Below are positions 21,191 through 32,168 of a DNA stretch of 64,000 nt, piece by piece. How positions within the stretch are numbered: the first letter of the stretch is position 1; each line of letters starts with the position of its first letter. A model generated the notes under the pieces. It saw only the letters and a list, made by a program, of their open reading frames with translations. It did not search any database and was not told the origin of the DNA. The stretch comes from Megaustenia siamemsis (taxonomy: Eukaryota > Mollusca > Gastropoda > Stylommatophora > Ariophantidae): assembly GCA_032433765.1 (NCBI GenBank), contig JAVIAB010000073.1, positions 62,518,552 through 62,582,551 of the forward strand. Reading direction: 5' to 3'. A program made the translations under genes and the position numbers.

Positions 21191-22227
21191 TGTAACAGAA
21201 GGGGCGTTTAAATGTATCAATATCAAATGTCTTAGACGAGATACTCTTTACGCATCTCTATCAGCTGGTAATATTTTATATTTTGCCTCGTCGCCTTGGC
21301 CAGTCGCCCCTTGCACCGTTAGCACCCCCCACCCCCCGTATTATCACGCTCTCAGGTGTGGCGTTGCTTCGGGACGGCCTTCGATCAGCTGACTTCTTCC
21401 GTGCTCGGTCGTCTAACTCGTGCCTTGATTTCTTGTAGCTTCCTGCTGACCGGTCATGAATGAATGAATTTTTAACTTGGGGAGCTGATACAGATGACCG
21501 TGTTCCAGTGATCTTAGTACTCTTGTCGATTATTCTCTGTTGTGCCGCGACAATGAAAGACTGTTTAATGTTCTCCCCGAAGTTCGGTTACGCTAGGCGT
21601 GATATGAAACTGTGGAACACACAACAAGACTTCACTTGTAATATAAACCGGCTTTATTACAGCACATAGTCCTGGACGCCGAACTTCAACATTTTACACA
21701 ATATACTGACCACACTGACTGGACTTATGGTCACACACACACACGCACGTTGCCCAGCAGCAATGTTACTCGCCGCTGGGCTCTAGGTTTAAACACGTGA
21801 CTACCTAACCTAATGTGAAATGTTCCCCATTGAACAGTCACTGTGTCCAATTTATCGTCGATCACTTCTCCTGTCTCAACGACTCGTTACTTCTAACACA
21901 GCTACTTCCGTAGGTTCAAATACGAGACTATCTAATCTAATGTGAACTGTTCCCCATTGAACAGCTCACTGCTTATAATTTATCGTCTATCACTTTTACT
22001 GTTTCAATGTTAACTTCAACTAATTGAAACGAGTTAAATCTTAAACTTCGGAGTCTAAGCTATTCTCGCTCTTGCCATACCTAGACGTGAGTCCTCTCGA
22101 AAAAACTCTCGATTCGTTGTGTTTTGTCTTTAAATATGGATCTTCTCCTCCAATGAACAATCACTTCCTCTAATTTCCATCCAATCTACTTAATCTACGC
22201 GTCTAGTTTCGCGTCTCCTAACTCACA
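21191..22227 (-). repeat. 5' LTR of gag-only LTR retrotransposon
   Basis: Direct repeat of 18370-19288, starting TGTAACAG and ending ACTCACA on the + strand. It carries an extra internal duplication around 21835-21950, so that TGTTCCCCATTGAACAG appears twice. Confidence 0.85.
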
Positions 22228-23094
22228 TTATCCGAGGATGACAATTCACAATTTTCTCGTGGACTCTGTATTATCATCTCTCCGTTATTTCCCGTGATTT
22301 CCGCTTTCTCGCGGCTACAACTGGTGGGCATTTGACACCGCTAAGGAGTGTCACATCTGTGGTGAGACACTGGGCACCAATCAGGTGCGTGATCACTGTC
22401 ACATCTTAGTAAAATATCGTGGGACAGTTCAGAACAAGTGCAATTGAAAGCTGCGTGTCTACCCTTACAGAACCAAAGTGCCAGTGGTTTTTCACAACTT
22501 ACGCGGCTACGAGTCCACCTGCTCATGTAAGCCCTGGGAGGTGTGAATTTGGGTAACAAAGACAGTACGGTATAAAAAGAAAGAAGGCGAGCGGAGAAAA
22601 AAAGGCGCAGAACAGTAAAATTACATGCATAACAAACAACATGGAAAAGTATATGACATTCGGCGATGGCCAGATTCAGTTCATCAACAGCCTGCAGTTC
22701 ATGAATTTCTCTCTGGAGAAATTACCATACACCAATTCGGAGTTCTGTACGGCTCTATGCGATAGCTGTAACAAGGGGGTTGATCTTAAAGACATAATCA
22801 TAACCTGGGAAGGCGACAACACAGTCACATCTACACGCCAAAATCAAATATGTAAAACGCCTCTAGTAAAGCGAGTGCCATGGACTACACTAGCAGCTAA
22901 ATTCTTTACCATCGCTACAGGCGTTGATGCTCCACTCGCAACCCAGAAATAACGCAAAGGAGTTTACCCGTATGAGTACGTCGACAGCTTTGAAAGATTC
23001 AAAGAGACCCTACTGCCGCCGAAAGAAACCTTCTACAACCGTCTCTCACGAAAGCACATTTCCTGCAAGAATTATAACACGCGCAAAGGGTATG
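22228..23094 (+). pseudogene. Polinton DNA polymerase B, zinc/HNH-like and exonuclease region
   Basis: Continuing from 18369, this part encodes KECHICGETLGTNQVRDHCH, the Cys/His cluster (CxxC...DHCH...C) typical of Polinton-type polymerases. VPVVFHNLRGYEST then marks an exonuclease motif (FHNLxGYD-like). The frame 22641-22952 has MTFGDGQIQFINSLQFMNFS, then YPYEYVDSFERFKETLLPPK. It includes a stop at 22445 and a shift near 22950. The sequence stops at 23094 at a SINE1 insertion and resumes at 25895. Confidence 0.8.
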
Positions 23095-23095
23095 G

Positions 23096-23136
23096 AACAA
23101 GGGGTAGGGTTTGATCCCAACCGACGGTCCGGGTTC
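23096..23136 (+). repeat. SINE1, left part (split by LINE-A)
   Basis: GTAGGGTTTGATCCCAACCG and the start of the body match SINE1. The 5' tRNA part is truncated. Flanking 11-base words AAAGGGTATGG (23085-23095) and AAAGGATCTGG (25895-25905) form an imperfect TSD for the SINE. The right part is 25704-25894. Confidence 0.7.
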
Positions 23137-23146
23137 CTTCTACCTT

Positions 23147-24536
23147 TTAGCTCCCAGTGGAGCATAGGTCTTCAACAAACACTTTCCAAGTCGTTCTGTT
23201 TTTTGCAATTCTTTTAAGATCATTCCATGTCTTCCCCATCATCTTCATCTCTGCTTCGATCTGTCTTCTCCAAGAATTCCTTGGTCTTCCTCTTTGTCTT
23301 TTCCCCTGGGAATTCCAAAAAAGGGCCTGTTGTGTAATACTCTCAGTTGGCTTCCGTAGTGTGTGTCCTCTCCATCGCCATCGTCTTCGCTTTATCTCTT
23401 TATCCACTGGTATTTGACCGGTACATTTCCATAATTCCACGTTAGTGACTTTGTCCTGCCATTTCCATCCCTTTATTCTGCGCAAGCATCCATTAATGAA
23501 AGTCTGTACCTTCGTGATTGTCAATTTTGTTATTCTCCATGTTTCACAGCCATATAATAGGACCGACTTAACATTTGAGTTGAAAATTTAAATTTTTGTA
23601 TTTAGCCTAATTTCTTTGGATTTCCATATGTTTCCCTGCAATGAAAGCTCCTCTTGCTTTTGATATCCTTATTTTGGTATCATTTTCTCTTCCTTCCTCT
23701 TTATCTATATTACTGCCCAGATATATGTAAGATTGTACGTCTAGTAGAGGTATTTCTCCTAGTTTTATTTGGTTATTACCAACTGCATTAATTCTCATAA
23801 TGTCGGTCTTATCTCTATTAATCTTTAGTCCTAGCTGTTGTGATCTCTCATCTAATATACTCATTTTATCCTGCATCTGTTGATGGCTGTGTGATAGGAG
23901 AGCTATGTCATCAGCAAAGTCTAAATCATCAAGTTGTTTGGTCAGTGACCACTGGATCCGATTTCTATTGTTTTGAGTTATTTTCATAATCCAATCTATG
24001 GCCAGTAGAAAGAGAAATGGGGATAGAAGGCATCCTTGCCTTACTCCTGTTCTTATTTCAAATGCTTCTGTAAGCTGTCCTTCATGCACCACACTACATT
24101 TTGTTCCTTCATACATTGTTTTTATCAGGTTAATAAACTTTATGGGGATTCCGTAATGACTCAGCAACTTCCAAAGCATTCTTCTGTCTAAACTATCAAA
24201 TGCCTTTTCGTAATCTATGAATCCAATATAAAGTGGGGATTTTAGTTCTAAACTTTGTTCAACTATTATACGCAGAGTAGTTATTTGATCAGCACATGAT
24301 CTGTTCTTCCTAAAACCTGCTTGTTCATCTCTCAAGTGTTTCTCTATAGCCTCTTTTAGTCTCTCCAGAATGATTCTGCCTAATATTTTTCCTGGCACTG
24401 ATAGTAGCATAATTCCCCTATATTTTGTGCACTCCTGTAAACTTCCTTTCTTTGGTAGTTTGATCATATAACCTTCTCTCCAGTCTTTAGGTATTTCTTC
24501 CCTATCCCAAATTTTATCTAATAGATCATGTAACAT
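23147..24536 (-). pseudogene. LINE-A reverse transcriptase and C-terminal domain
   Basis: The 309-codon frame 23607-24536 carries RT motifs in order: LSVPGKILGRIILERLKEAI, DEQAGFRKNRSCADQITTLR, GFIDYEKAFDSLDRRMLWKL (catalytic D), RTGVRQGCLLSPFLFLLAID, LDDLDFADDIALLSHSHQQM (catalytic FADD), and SYIYLGSNID. It breaks near 23600, and the C-terminal frame 23147-23524 follows (CLRRIKGWKWQDKVTNVELW; GKRQRGRPRNSWRR). All catalytic residues visible are intact. Only the shift between the frames and 5' truncation would prevent expression. Confidence 0.88.
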
Positions 24537-24741
24537 CTTGGTAGAGGTATTAGTATCTGCTTTGATGGCTTCCGAAGGAATTTCATCTGGTCCTGTGGCT
24601 TTACCATTTTTTAATAGTTTGATGGTTTTAATTATTTCTTCTATGCTTGGTTTTCCACAGTTAACGTGTAACTCTTCTTCTGCTGGTAGTATATCTGGAG
24701 GATTATTTGAGCTTTTTATTCAAAAGTTCTTCAAAGTGCTC

Positions 24742-25680
24742 TTACCATCTCTCCATTTGTTTCCTTATATTACTGAGCAGCTTTCCTTTCTTATCTTTAA
24801 TAAAGGCATTGATCTGTTTGTATTTTCCGCTTAATTTCTTAGTGCTGTTGTACAGTTCTTTCATATTCACTTTATTTGCGGCTTCTTCTGCCTCTTTAGC
24901 TAGTTCATCTATATATTTCCTCTTATCCCTTTTAATGCATCTTCTCACTTCTTTGTTCACCTCTGTGTAAGCTTCCTGTGTCTTGGCTTTATTACTTCTT
25001 GTTTTGCTTTTATTTATGTCTGCTTTCTTGTTCTTTCTTTCTTTAATTTTATCCAGGGTCTCTGCTGTCATCCATGCCTTATCCTGGCGTTCTCTTTTCC
25101 CCATTGTTTCTTCCCGTGTCTCTTTCCATATATTTTTTACCTGTTTCCAATGATCTTCTATATTTATTGTATTTTCTAGTTGTTGGAGGACTTGGTATTT
25201 GTTTGATATTGTGACTGCGAATTTATCTTTAATTCCTTGTTCTTTAAGAAACCCTACATTGAAATACTTTCTACCCTTATTCATTGTAGTATACCTTTTT
25301 AATTTAATTTTAAGTTTGGTTAACAGAAGATGATGGTCAGAAGCTACATCTGCCCCTCTGTATACTTTTACATCCTGTAAGGATGACTTAAACTTATTAT
25401 TAATACATACTCGTATGTGATCAATTTGATTCTCCGTTCTATGATCTGGTGACACCCATGTAGCTTTGTGTATTCTTTTATGTTGGAATATTGTTCCTCC
25501 TAGGCTCATTTGATTAAGGGCGCAGAAATTCACAAATATCTCTCCATTCTCGTTTATATCTCCAAGTCCATGTTTTCCCATAATCTCTTCGAAGCCTCTG
25601 TTGTCTGATCCTACCTTAGCATTTAGGTCTCCCATCAAGATTATAATATCCTTAGCTCAATGCTATATGCTTGCAATGTC
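24742..25680 (-). pseudogene. LINE-A endonuclease C-terminal part and RT linker
   Basis: The 298-codon frame opens with MMGDLNAKVGSDNRGFEEIM, the endonuclease catalytic loop. It continues through TWVSPDHRTENQIDHI, ASDHHLLLTKLKIKLKRYT and a basic linker (TRSNKAKTQEAYTEVNKEVR). The N-terminal 100 or so residues of the endonuclease are missing through 5' truncation. Confidence 0.85.
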
Positions 25681-25703
25681 AGATGGATGCAAGACGAGCC
25701 AAG

Positions 25704-25894
25704 GACGGTCCGGGTTCACCCATCCTTAAATGGGTATCGTATTTTTTTTCTGAGAAAGTAAAGCAGCACGGGCGTAATACCGACCACATTACCCGAAAAA
25801 TCATGTGCTGAAGGTCTGTAAAATATAGGGTCACTAACACCATATTTCCCTATACGCCACTTGGCGTGATGGGGGTACTTTACTTTTTTTTTTT
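25704..25894 (+). repeat. SINE1, right part (split by LINE-A)
   Basis: This resumes after the LINE-A TSD with ACCCATCCTTAAATGGGTAT, GGGCGTAATACCGACCACAT and CGCCACTTGGCGTGATGGGG, ending in a T run at 25884-25894. Confidence 0.85.
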
Positions 25895-26597
25895 AAAGGA
25901 TCTGGAAGGAATTCGTCTGCAAAACTTTAGGAGACTATCACGACCTCTACCTGCAAACAGACGTATCTCTTTTAGCAAACGTCTTTGAGATGTCTATAAA
26001 GAACTATGGGCTTGATCCCGCCCACTATTCCTCCGTCGCATCGTTAGATTGGGACGCCCAGTTTAAAAATACCAAGTTAAAACTTGAGCTCCTTACATAC
26101 ATCAATCAGCACCTATTTATGGAGTAAGGCCTTCGTGGAGACACGTGGATGGTATCAAAGTGGTTTGCCAAAGTCAATAACCCAATGTACCCAGGCTATG
26201 CCAACACAAAACCGACTAACTGGATAGTGCCTATGGATGAGGATAACTTATATGGCGGGGCCATGATGCCGATGTTGCCTGTTGGTGGATTCCAGTGGGA
26301 AAATTATCTGTCGCTAAATGAGGTGCTGTCAACTGTGGATGATGTCCCAGAGGGATACGAGCTAGAAGTCGACATAGAGTACACAGAGCGTCTTCATAAA
26401 TAGTACCGGAGACGATGACCGCTGCAGAAGTATGGTTAAGAGACTATCAGCGTACACTCGTGAACGAACTGCGAACTGTGGGTGGGGGGGGGGGTTGCCT
26501 GTAGCTGGTCACGAACCTATGCAAGCAGGAACGCTATGTGGTTCACTACAGCACCCTAAAGCTGTATGTGACACTTAGTATGAGAGTAACGAAGAAT
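25895..26597 (+). pseudogene. Polinton DNA polymerase B, palm region including motif A
   Basis: Three frames give TLGDYHDLYLQTDVSLLANV, YGLDPAHYSSVASLDWDA, and then the open frame 26149-26403 with VPMDEDNLYGGAMMPMLPVG. This is the motif A region; the D of MDEDNLYG would bind a catalytic metal ion. It goes on with GYELEVDIEYTERLHK and, after a stop, ERYVVHYSTLKLYVTLSMRV. Frame shifts near 25975 and 26125 and an expanded G run at 26483-26494 break it. LINE-G cuts it at 26607. Confidence 0.82.
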
Positions 26598-26984
26598 CAT
26601 CGGGTGTTCCCATCAAGGCCAGCTCCTTGCCGTGGGGATGGAGCTTAATAGTCACCAGGGACTGAAAATTGAGATTGGCCAGGCCTTCCTACATCCAAGC
26701 AAGACCGCAGTCTGCTCTATCATGTTTAAGTGCTGAAGACGGATGCAACCAGCCAAAAGGCGTACTTCAGCAATAAGGATGCCACGCACTCATGCCAATG
26801 ATATCTATAACTGTGACTGTTATGTCTATAACTGTGAATCGATATGACACTCGCCCTGTGATGGACACTCTGGCAGATGCAGTGTCGGGCCCTCAGCCTT
26901 GAAAGGGCCCAACCACTATTACTTGGATGTCCTCAACCGCCCCGTGGAGTCAGGGGGTGAGAGAATAGAGCTACTAGCTAATCA

Positions 26985-27980
26985 AAACTAAGACCACTTA
27001 AAATAATCCACCGCAATGTAGAAGGCATCAAGAACAAAAGAGATGGGTACAGAAAAAAGATAGAGTTAGAAAATATCCAACATGAATGGCAAGTAAGCGT
27101 GTGCTGTTTGCAGGAAAGCCATCTAAAAAAGACAGCCTTTATGATACCAGTGTTATCGATCTGATAGAAAAGCTAAAAAAAGGGTCAAATACTGACACTT
27201 GTAAAGAACACTATCAATTCATGTCAACTTGAAGCGTATATGGATGGGGCTGAATATCAGATACTGCACCTCAGGACAGAAAATACGGACTTTAATTTAC
27301 TCACCTACTACTGTCCGAGCGACCGCCCACTGTCACTAGACATAATTTTATTAAAAGAAAAAAATGATTGGAGACTTTAACAGCCATTCACAAAGCTGGG
27401 GCTATGTGAACATATGGACAAGAGAGGTCAAGAACTTGAAAATTGGCAGTACGACAATGGACCTATACTACTAAACCAGACAACAAATCCACCAACATTC
27501 TATTCTATTCCAGATCATGGCATATCACATCTATACCAGACATTGCTTTCCATTCACCAGACCTGGATTGGAATATTACACGTATTGCTGGGAAACAATT
27601 TGGAGGCAGTGACCACCGACCAGTCTTTTTAGTGGTGCAAAATGAAGCCGTCAAGAAGAGCAGAACTCACTCTACATGGAATTACAAAAAGGCAGACAGG
27701 AAAATGTATTAACAATAAACCAGTGTACTGACTAAAGATCTAAATACATACAGAGACATAAACAAAATAGTTGATGAATTCAGTAGACTAATATTACAAG
27801 CTGCCAGTGAAATAATACCTAGAGGGGCACAGAAACACTACAAACCATACTGGAGTAGTGAACTAGAGCAACCGCACAATGACATGTAAACATCTCGAAA
27901 GCAAGCAGAACATAATCCTTGTTAGGAACACCACAATAACTATCAATATGCTAAGGCCAAATTTCAAAGGGCTAAACTTC
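26985..27980 (+). pseudogene. LINE-G endonuclease domain
   Basis: Several frames give LKIIHRNVEGIKNKRDGY, SVCCLQESHLKKTAF, LLTYYCPSDRPLSLD, then IGDFNSHSQSWGYVN (the catalytic DFN motif) and, in another frame, a GSDHRPVFLVVQNE motif. The order matches the jockey/I-type endonuclease of LINE-F at 43226. It is heavily frameshifted. Confidence 0.68.
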
Positions 27981-28319
27981 AAGCTATAGTCCGTTCAGAT
28001 TCGTTTGCCGAGATGTTATGATTTATAATTCAAAAAGTTCTTGATGATTTCACATGATTTTTGGCATACGGTGTTAAAATGTCCATGTCACGAGAACATA
28101 TGTGTTACTTGATGTCTAGCTATAACGGTTTTATTAAAGCGGCGAATTCCTTTGATCTTTGTCCATGTAACTATTATTTTGACCCTAATCAAAATGTTTT
28201 ACAGTAATCTAGTGCAACGATGACCCATAGGCGTGTCCATAAAATTGTACTTGGTGGCAAGTATACAAATTTTAAATTATATATAGAACTTTTGTTCGTA
28301 GAGTCAATTTGATATAGTT

Positions 28320-28490
28320 CCATGCTCTTGGTGTGAGTTTCCCAAATGTTGTCGCTGCCTTTCAAATACGTACATTTAGTTCCTCATCTAAGGAAAGTGT
28401 GGCTGTAATAGTGGATCCAAGATAGCTGAACTTCTGTACTGACTCAAGCAGGCTTCCATTCAAAGTAATGGTTGTTGGTTTGCTTATAAC
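28320..28490 (-). pseudogene. LINE RT fragment (thumb region) inside transposon
   Basis: On the - strand this encodes TITLNGSLLESVQKFSYLGS followed by TITATLSLDEELN, the motif (FxYLGS) that follows the catalytic core in LINE reverse transcriptases. It is a short fragment with no other LINE parts around it. Confidence 0.65.
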
Positions 28491-28596
28491 ATATTTTTGA
28501 TTGCTTGGGTGGTCTTGAACAATAAACTGTTTAACAAATCAACTAGGAAATATTGCAAATCAAACTATTTATCTGTAGACTTAATCAGAGTAATGA

Positions 28597-29850
28597 TCAT
28601 TCAGAATCAGACGAGTCAAATAGGTCGATTACTGCTTTCGGCTGAACAAACAACAAACCATCCTTTTTCCAATATTCCTCTTCTTGTCGTAACACATGAT
28701 CCTCACATTTTACCCAGTAGTCTTTATTTATATTTGATAGAGCCTGATTTGTAAGTGTCTCAACATCGCATAATTTGAAAGTTGTATTAGTATATGCTAC
28801 GTGTCCTTTAACTTTTGCCCAAACTAGTTCTATAGGATTTAAGTGTGCATGATATGGAGGTAGTCTCAAACATCTATGGCCATGTTCTTGAATTAACTTG
28901 TCTATTTTAAATATCTTTGTACGTTGTGTCTGTTTTACAAGGCTAAGCAATTCGGGTTTCAAGTAGCTGTCGTTAACTTGTATGTGTTCTTTTATGAGCC
29001 ACGTTTTGATTGCATCTTTTGTACTTGATGATGTTGGGATTCTATCTTCTACGTTAACTACGTTATGGTATGAAGCATTGTCCATTATCAGACAAGAAGG
29101 TCGATCTAATATTGGAAGGATACTTTTCTCGATCCAGTCTTTAAATATGTGCCCATTCATTTCGGAGTGGTAGTCTCTATTGTCTATGGATTTTGAAATG
29201 AAAACGAGATGAGCATTCTGCAACAACCCATTATGTCTGCTACCTGCATGTGCAACTATCAAACGTTGCCCTTTACTGCTTGGTACTGATCTTTTAATAC
29301 TTCCATCTGCTAACTGCCATTCCTTTTCATTTGTATGATGAGCGTTGATCCAAGTTTCATCTAAATAAACAATATCATAATCATTTTCGCGCATTTCCTT
29401 CACTTCACGTAAATACTTGCTTCTAAGAGCTACTAGATGTGGCTTCTCACAAATAATGTTTTTTTCCACCAGCATACTTTCTAAAGGTGAAGCCTGCACT
29501 TCTTAATATTTTCCATAATGAAGTTTTTGATATTTCAATGTCGTTGTTAGTTTTCAGCCAAAGCTTCAACTTTCTAAGTGTCACTTCTTCGTTTATATCA
29601 AACATTCGACAGATTTCTCTTTTTACTAGGTCCTTATCAAAACTGTCTAACGTTTCTTTCCTTCCTTGCTTTCTTGCATTTGTTGGCAATAAATATCCGC
29701 TTCCTTTAACTATTCGATCAAATGAACGTTTACACAAACCTAAAATATGCATTGTTCTCTTCTCAGGGTTTGATAAGGAACAATAAAGATGTCCCTTTTT
29801 ACGCTCTCTGCAGAAGTATTGATAAATCTTTATAGCAATGTTATGCTCAG
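28597..29850 (-). pseudogene. DD(83)E transposase, second subfamily, frameshifted
   Basis: The 300-codon frame 28597-29499 has all three catalytic acids: VYLDETWINAHH, LIMDNASYHN and HLNPIELVWAK, again with 83 residues between the second D and the E, and the same DSSDSE end. The N-terminal frame 29447-29752 (HILGLCKRSFDRIVKG; EEVTLRKLKLWLKTNND) overlaps it after one shift in the GGKKHYL/VEKNIICEK area, next to a run of T. It is about 65 percent like the 4990-6387 protein by eye. One frameshift separates it from an open frame. Confidence 0.8.
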
Positions 29851-29867
29851 TAAAATATTTTGCCTTG

Positions 29868-31720
29868 TGTCAGAAAACGTGGGTTTTCTGACACAATTAG
29901 ACACTTGTAAAAAACACGAGACATTGTGTGTTCCATTTCCGTTCATTCAGCGGCGCAGACGTGGAACGATAACATTTATCATGAGTCTTAAAATGAAATT
30001 CTGCAGTTTACAAAACATCGCAATAAAAATGTATGGCTATTTTTGCAAAGAGGCTAAACGAGGAAGATTATTTCATTCTTTAGAAAACCATGAGAATAGG
30101 ACAAGACACATTTTGGATTTATCTAAACGGTCATTTAATCGCTGGATTCAAGCACGTGACCGTAAATGTTCCAAATATACAAAATCACAAGGAAGAGCAA
30201 AAATGTTGGATAATTTCGACAGTGAACTTATTAGAAGTGAAATTCGCAAAATGTTGGGTATGAATGAAACTGTTACAATAAGAAAATTAAAAGTATCGCT
30301 GAAAAAGAACAACAGTATTGAAATATCTAATAACTTACAGTCTACATTATGGAGAAATGTGAGAGCTTCAGGCTTTACATTCAGAAAGTATTCCAATGGA
30401 CGAAACATCATCTGTGAGAAGCCACATATAGTAGTCATGAGAAGCAAGTACTTACGTGAAGTAAAAGAGGTGCGCAAGCAAGGTTATGATATTGTGTACT
30501 TGGATGAAACATGGATCAATGCTCACCACACTAACCTAAGGGAATGGCAGTCATCAGATGGAAAGATTAAGAGATTAATACCTAGCAGCAAAGGACAGCG
30601 CTTGATAATTGCTCATGCAAGGTAGTCGACAAAATGGACTAATACAGAATGCAGAGCTCATTTTTCTTTCAAAATCCATAGACAATCGGGATTATCACTC
30701 TGAGATGAATGGTCACATATTTAGACATTGGATTGAAAATTCTGTTCTCCCATCACTAGATCGACCATCTTGCCTAATAATGGACAATGCAGCGTTCCAC
30801 AACATTGTTGCACTTGAAGATAAAGTCCCGACGTCATCCAGTACAAAAGATGCTATTAAGATATGGCTCACAAAGGAGCACATACAATTTAATAACATGT
30901 ACTTAAAACCTGAATTACTATCTCTAGTAAAGCAAAAACAAAAGACAAAGATTTTTCAAATAGATAAGATTATCCAAGAGCACGGTCATATAAGTTTGAG
31001 GCTGCCACCTTACCATGCTCATTTAAATCCAATAGAACTAATCTGGGCAAAATTAAAAGGACAAGTGGCAGATGAAAATACAACATTCAAAATATGCGAT
31101 GTAAAGACTCTTGCTAATCTCGCTTTATTAAATATAGACAAAGATTATTGGGCTAAATGTGAAGACCACGTCTTAAAACAGGAAGAGGAATATTGGAAAA
31201 ATGATGGTTTGTGGAATGTTCAACCCCAAACAGTTATTAATCTTTTAGACTCGTCTGATTCAGAATGAAAGTATATAGCCCCCACAATGTTGGCCCCTAT
31301 ATTACCTTAAATTAGTTCAACAAACGGTCCTTTTCAGGACCACACAACTATGAAAATTGGACATGCAGGTATACCTTGATATTATCGTCCGTCCTCGAAC
31401 TGAGAAGACAATAATTCTCCTGGTGTTTTGTCTTATTAGGTTATTTCCCATTACGGCCACGCCTTTACCTAGTGAAAATTAATCATAGACCAGCAACTAC
31501 GGTAATTTCTATTCTTTAGGGGTTCACAATTTACAATTTTGACAAACATCAAAGAAATTCGCCTCTTTAAGAAAACTGCAGCTGCAAGATATTTGTTAAA
31601 TATACATTTAAAGGGTCTTTTGCATTCTAATAACATTGGAAACACATGGAAAATTTCAACAGTTTTTAACAAATGTTTACTGAGTAATAGCGTTTTGAAG
31701 TTGGGCACATGATTTGAAAC
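29868..31720 (+). mobile_element. Mariner-like DD(83)E transposon, near-copy of the 4.5-kb element
   Basis: The sequence repeats 4527-6380 in inverse orientation with a few percent difference. It ends in the same terminal repeat (GAAACGAGCTA at 31710-31720). The 5' end is missing; the match begins near ACACAATTAGACACTTG at 29896, where it joins the - strand element. Confidence 0.85.
29969..31268 (+). pseudogene. DD(83)E transposase, frameshifted copy
   Basis: Frames 29789-30625 and 30609-31268 together cover the transposase. MSLKMKFCSLQNIAIKMYGY and the first catalytic D (VYLDETWINAHH) lie in the first frame. LIMDNAAFHN and HLNPIELIWAK lie in the second. The break is one extra A in CATGCAAGGTAG, against CATGCAGGTAG at the 4.5-kb copy. 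A small insertion at 30330 adds about three residues (SNNLQS). Confidence 0.85.
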
Positions 31721-31727
31721 GAGCTAT

Positions 31728-32000
31728 TGTTATCACTACGCCTCAGAACAGGACACAATCGACTCTACATTCACATGTATTCAAAACTCAAGATCGCATC
31801 TCCACTACATGCACATGTGTACAGGCGCCCCAGACTGCTGAACACATACTCCAAGACTGTACTGAATATAGTGGACTGAGGAAAATCCATTGGCCCATAG
31901 ATACAACACTACAGACAAAACTGTATGGGCTACTGCAAGAATTACAAAATCACTAAAATTTATACAGGAAACGACATTGCAGATATAGACAATACTTCGG
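31728..32000 (+). pseudogene. LINE-G C-terminal zinc-knuckle region
   Basis: This encodes CTCVQAPQTAEHILQDCTEY, the CxC...H...C knuckle that ends jockey/I-type LINE polyproteins, then SGLRKIHWPIDTTLQTKLYG. A homologous piece is at 32790-32930 within the hAT-like element. Confidence 0.65.
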
Positions 32001-32034
32001 GCGAAGGAAAGATAGCTAGATAGACATCGGGTGT

Positions 32035-32168
32035 AAAAGTTCAGACATGAAGTCTGGACTGCACCCTATATCCAACTAAACACCGACCTGCGGAAAAAAA
32101 AGCCACATCAGTTTGAAAATGACTTATTCAAGCTGATGAACAACGGGGATTTGGCAAAACAATGGAAT
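32035..32168 (+). pseudogene. Polinton DNA polymerase B, palm region with KLMNN motif
   Basis: After the LINE-G TSD the polymerase resumes: VWTAPYIQLNTDLRKKK, then QFENDLFKLMNNG. FxKLMNNxxFGKTMEN is the conserved motif B-type block of this polymerase group. The sequence is cut within it by the hAT-like element and goes on at 33217. Confidence 0.8.

Larger units (their letters stand above)
18370..22227 (-). mobile_element. Non-autonomous LTR retrotransposon inserted in the polymerase gene
   Basis: Two LTRs flank 1.9 kb that has a gag-like frame and no protease, RT, RNase H or integrase. The internal sequence next to the 5' LTR (- strand) is TGGCGCGTGACCAGGCGC, acceptable as a tRNA primer-binding site. 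The stretch next to the 3' LTR (GAGGAACAAAGGA on the - strand) is a plausible polypurine tract. SINE2 sits inside. The polymerase reads continuously across the insertion from 18369 to 22228. I saw no clear short TSD. Confidence 0.8.
23137..25703 (-). mobile_element. LINE-A copy 2 inserted in a SINE1
   Basis: A 2.57-kb LINE on the - strand, flanked by a perfect 14-base TSD GACGGTCCGGGTTC (23123-23136 and 25704-25717). The insertion lies inside SINE1, which itself lies inside the polymerase. It holds the endonuclease C-terminal part, the RT and the 3' end. It is 5' truncated within the endonuclease. Confidence 0.92.
27984..29866 (-). mobile_element. Mariner-like DD(83)E transposon, second subfamily, 5' truncated
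   Basis: This element sits on the - strand with its 3' terminal repeat at 27984 (TAGTCCGTTCAGATTCG). It includes a non-coding 3' region with AAAGCGGCGAATTCCTTTGAT, shared with the 4.5-kb element, and a LINE fragment inserted at 28320-28490. The transposase is split into two overlapping frames. It meets a + strand element head-to-head at about 29867, with both 5' ends lost. Confidence 0.75.
26608..32024 (+). mobile_element. LINE-G inserted in polymerase, with 10-bp TSD
   Basis: CATCGGGTGT occurs at 26598-26607 and again at 32025-32034, and polymerase sequence resumes right after. Between them are an endonuclease domain (26950-27720), a large block of DNA transposons (27984-31720) and a C-terminal LINE piece (31728-32000) ending in a GATAGCTAGATAG tail. 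No RT domain remains, so the element lost its centre, perhaps when the transposon block arrived. Confidence 0.75.
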
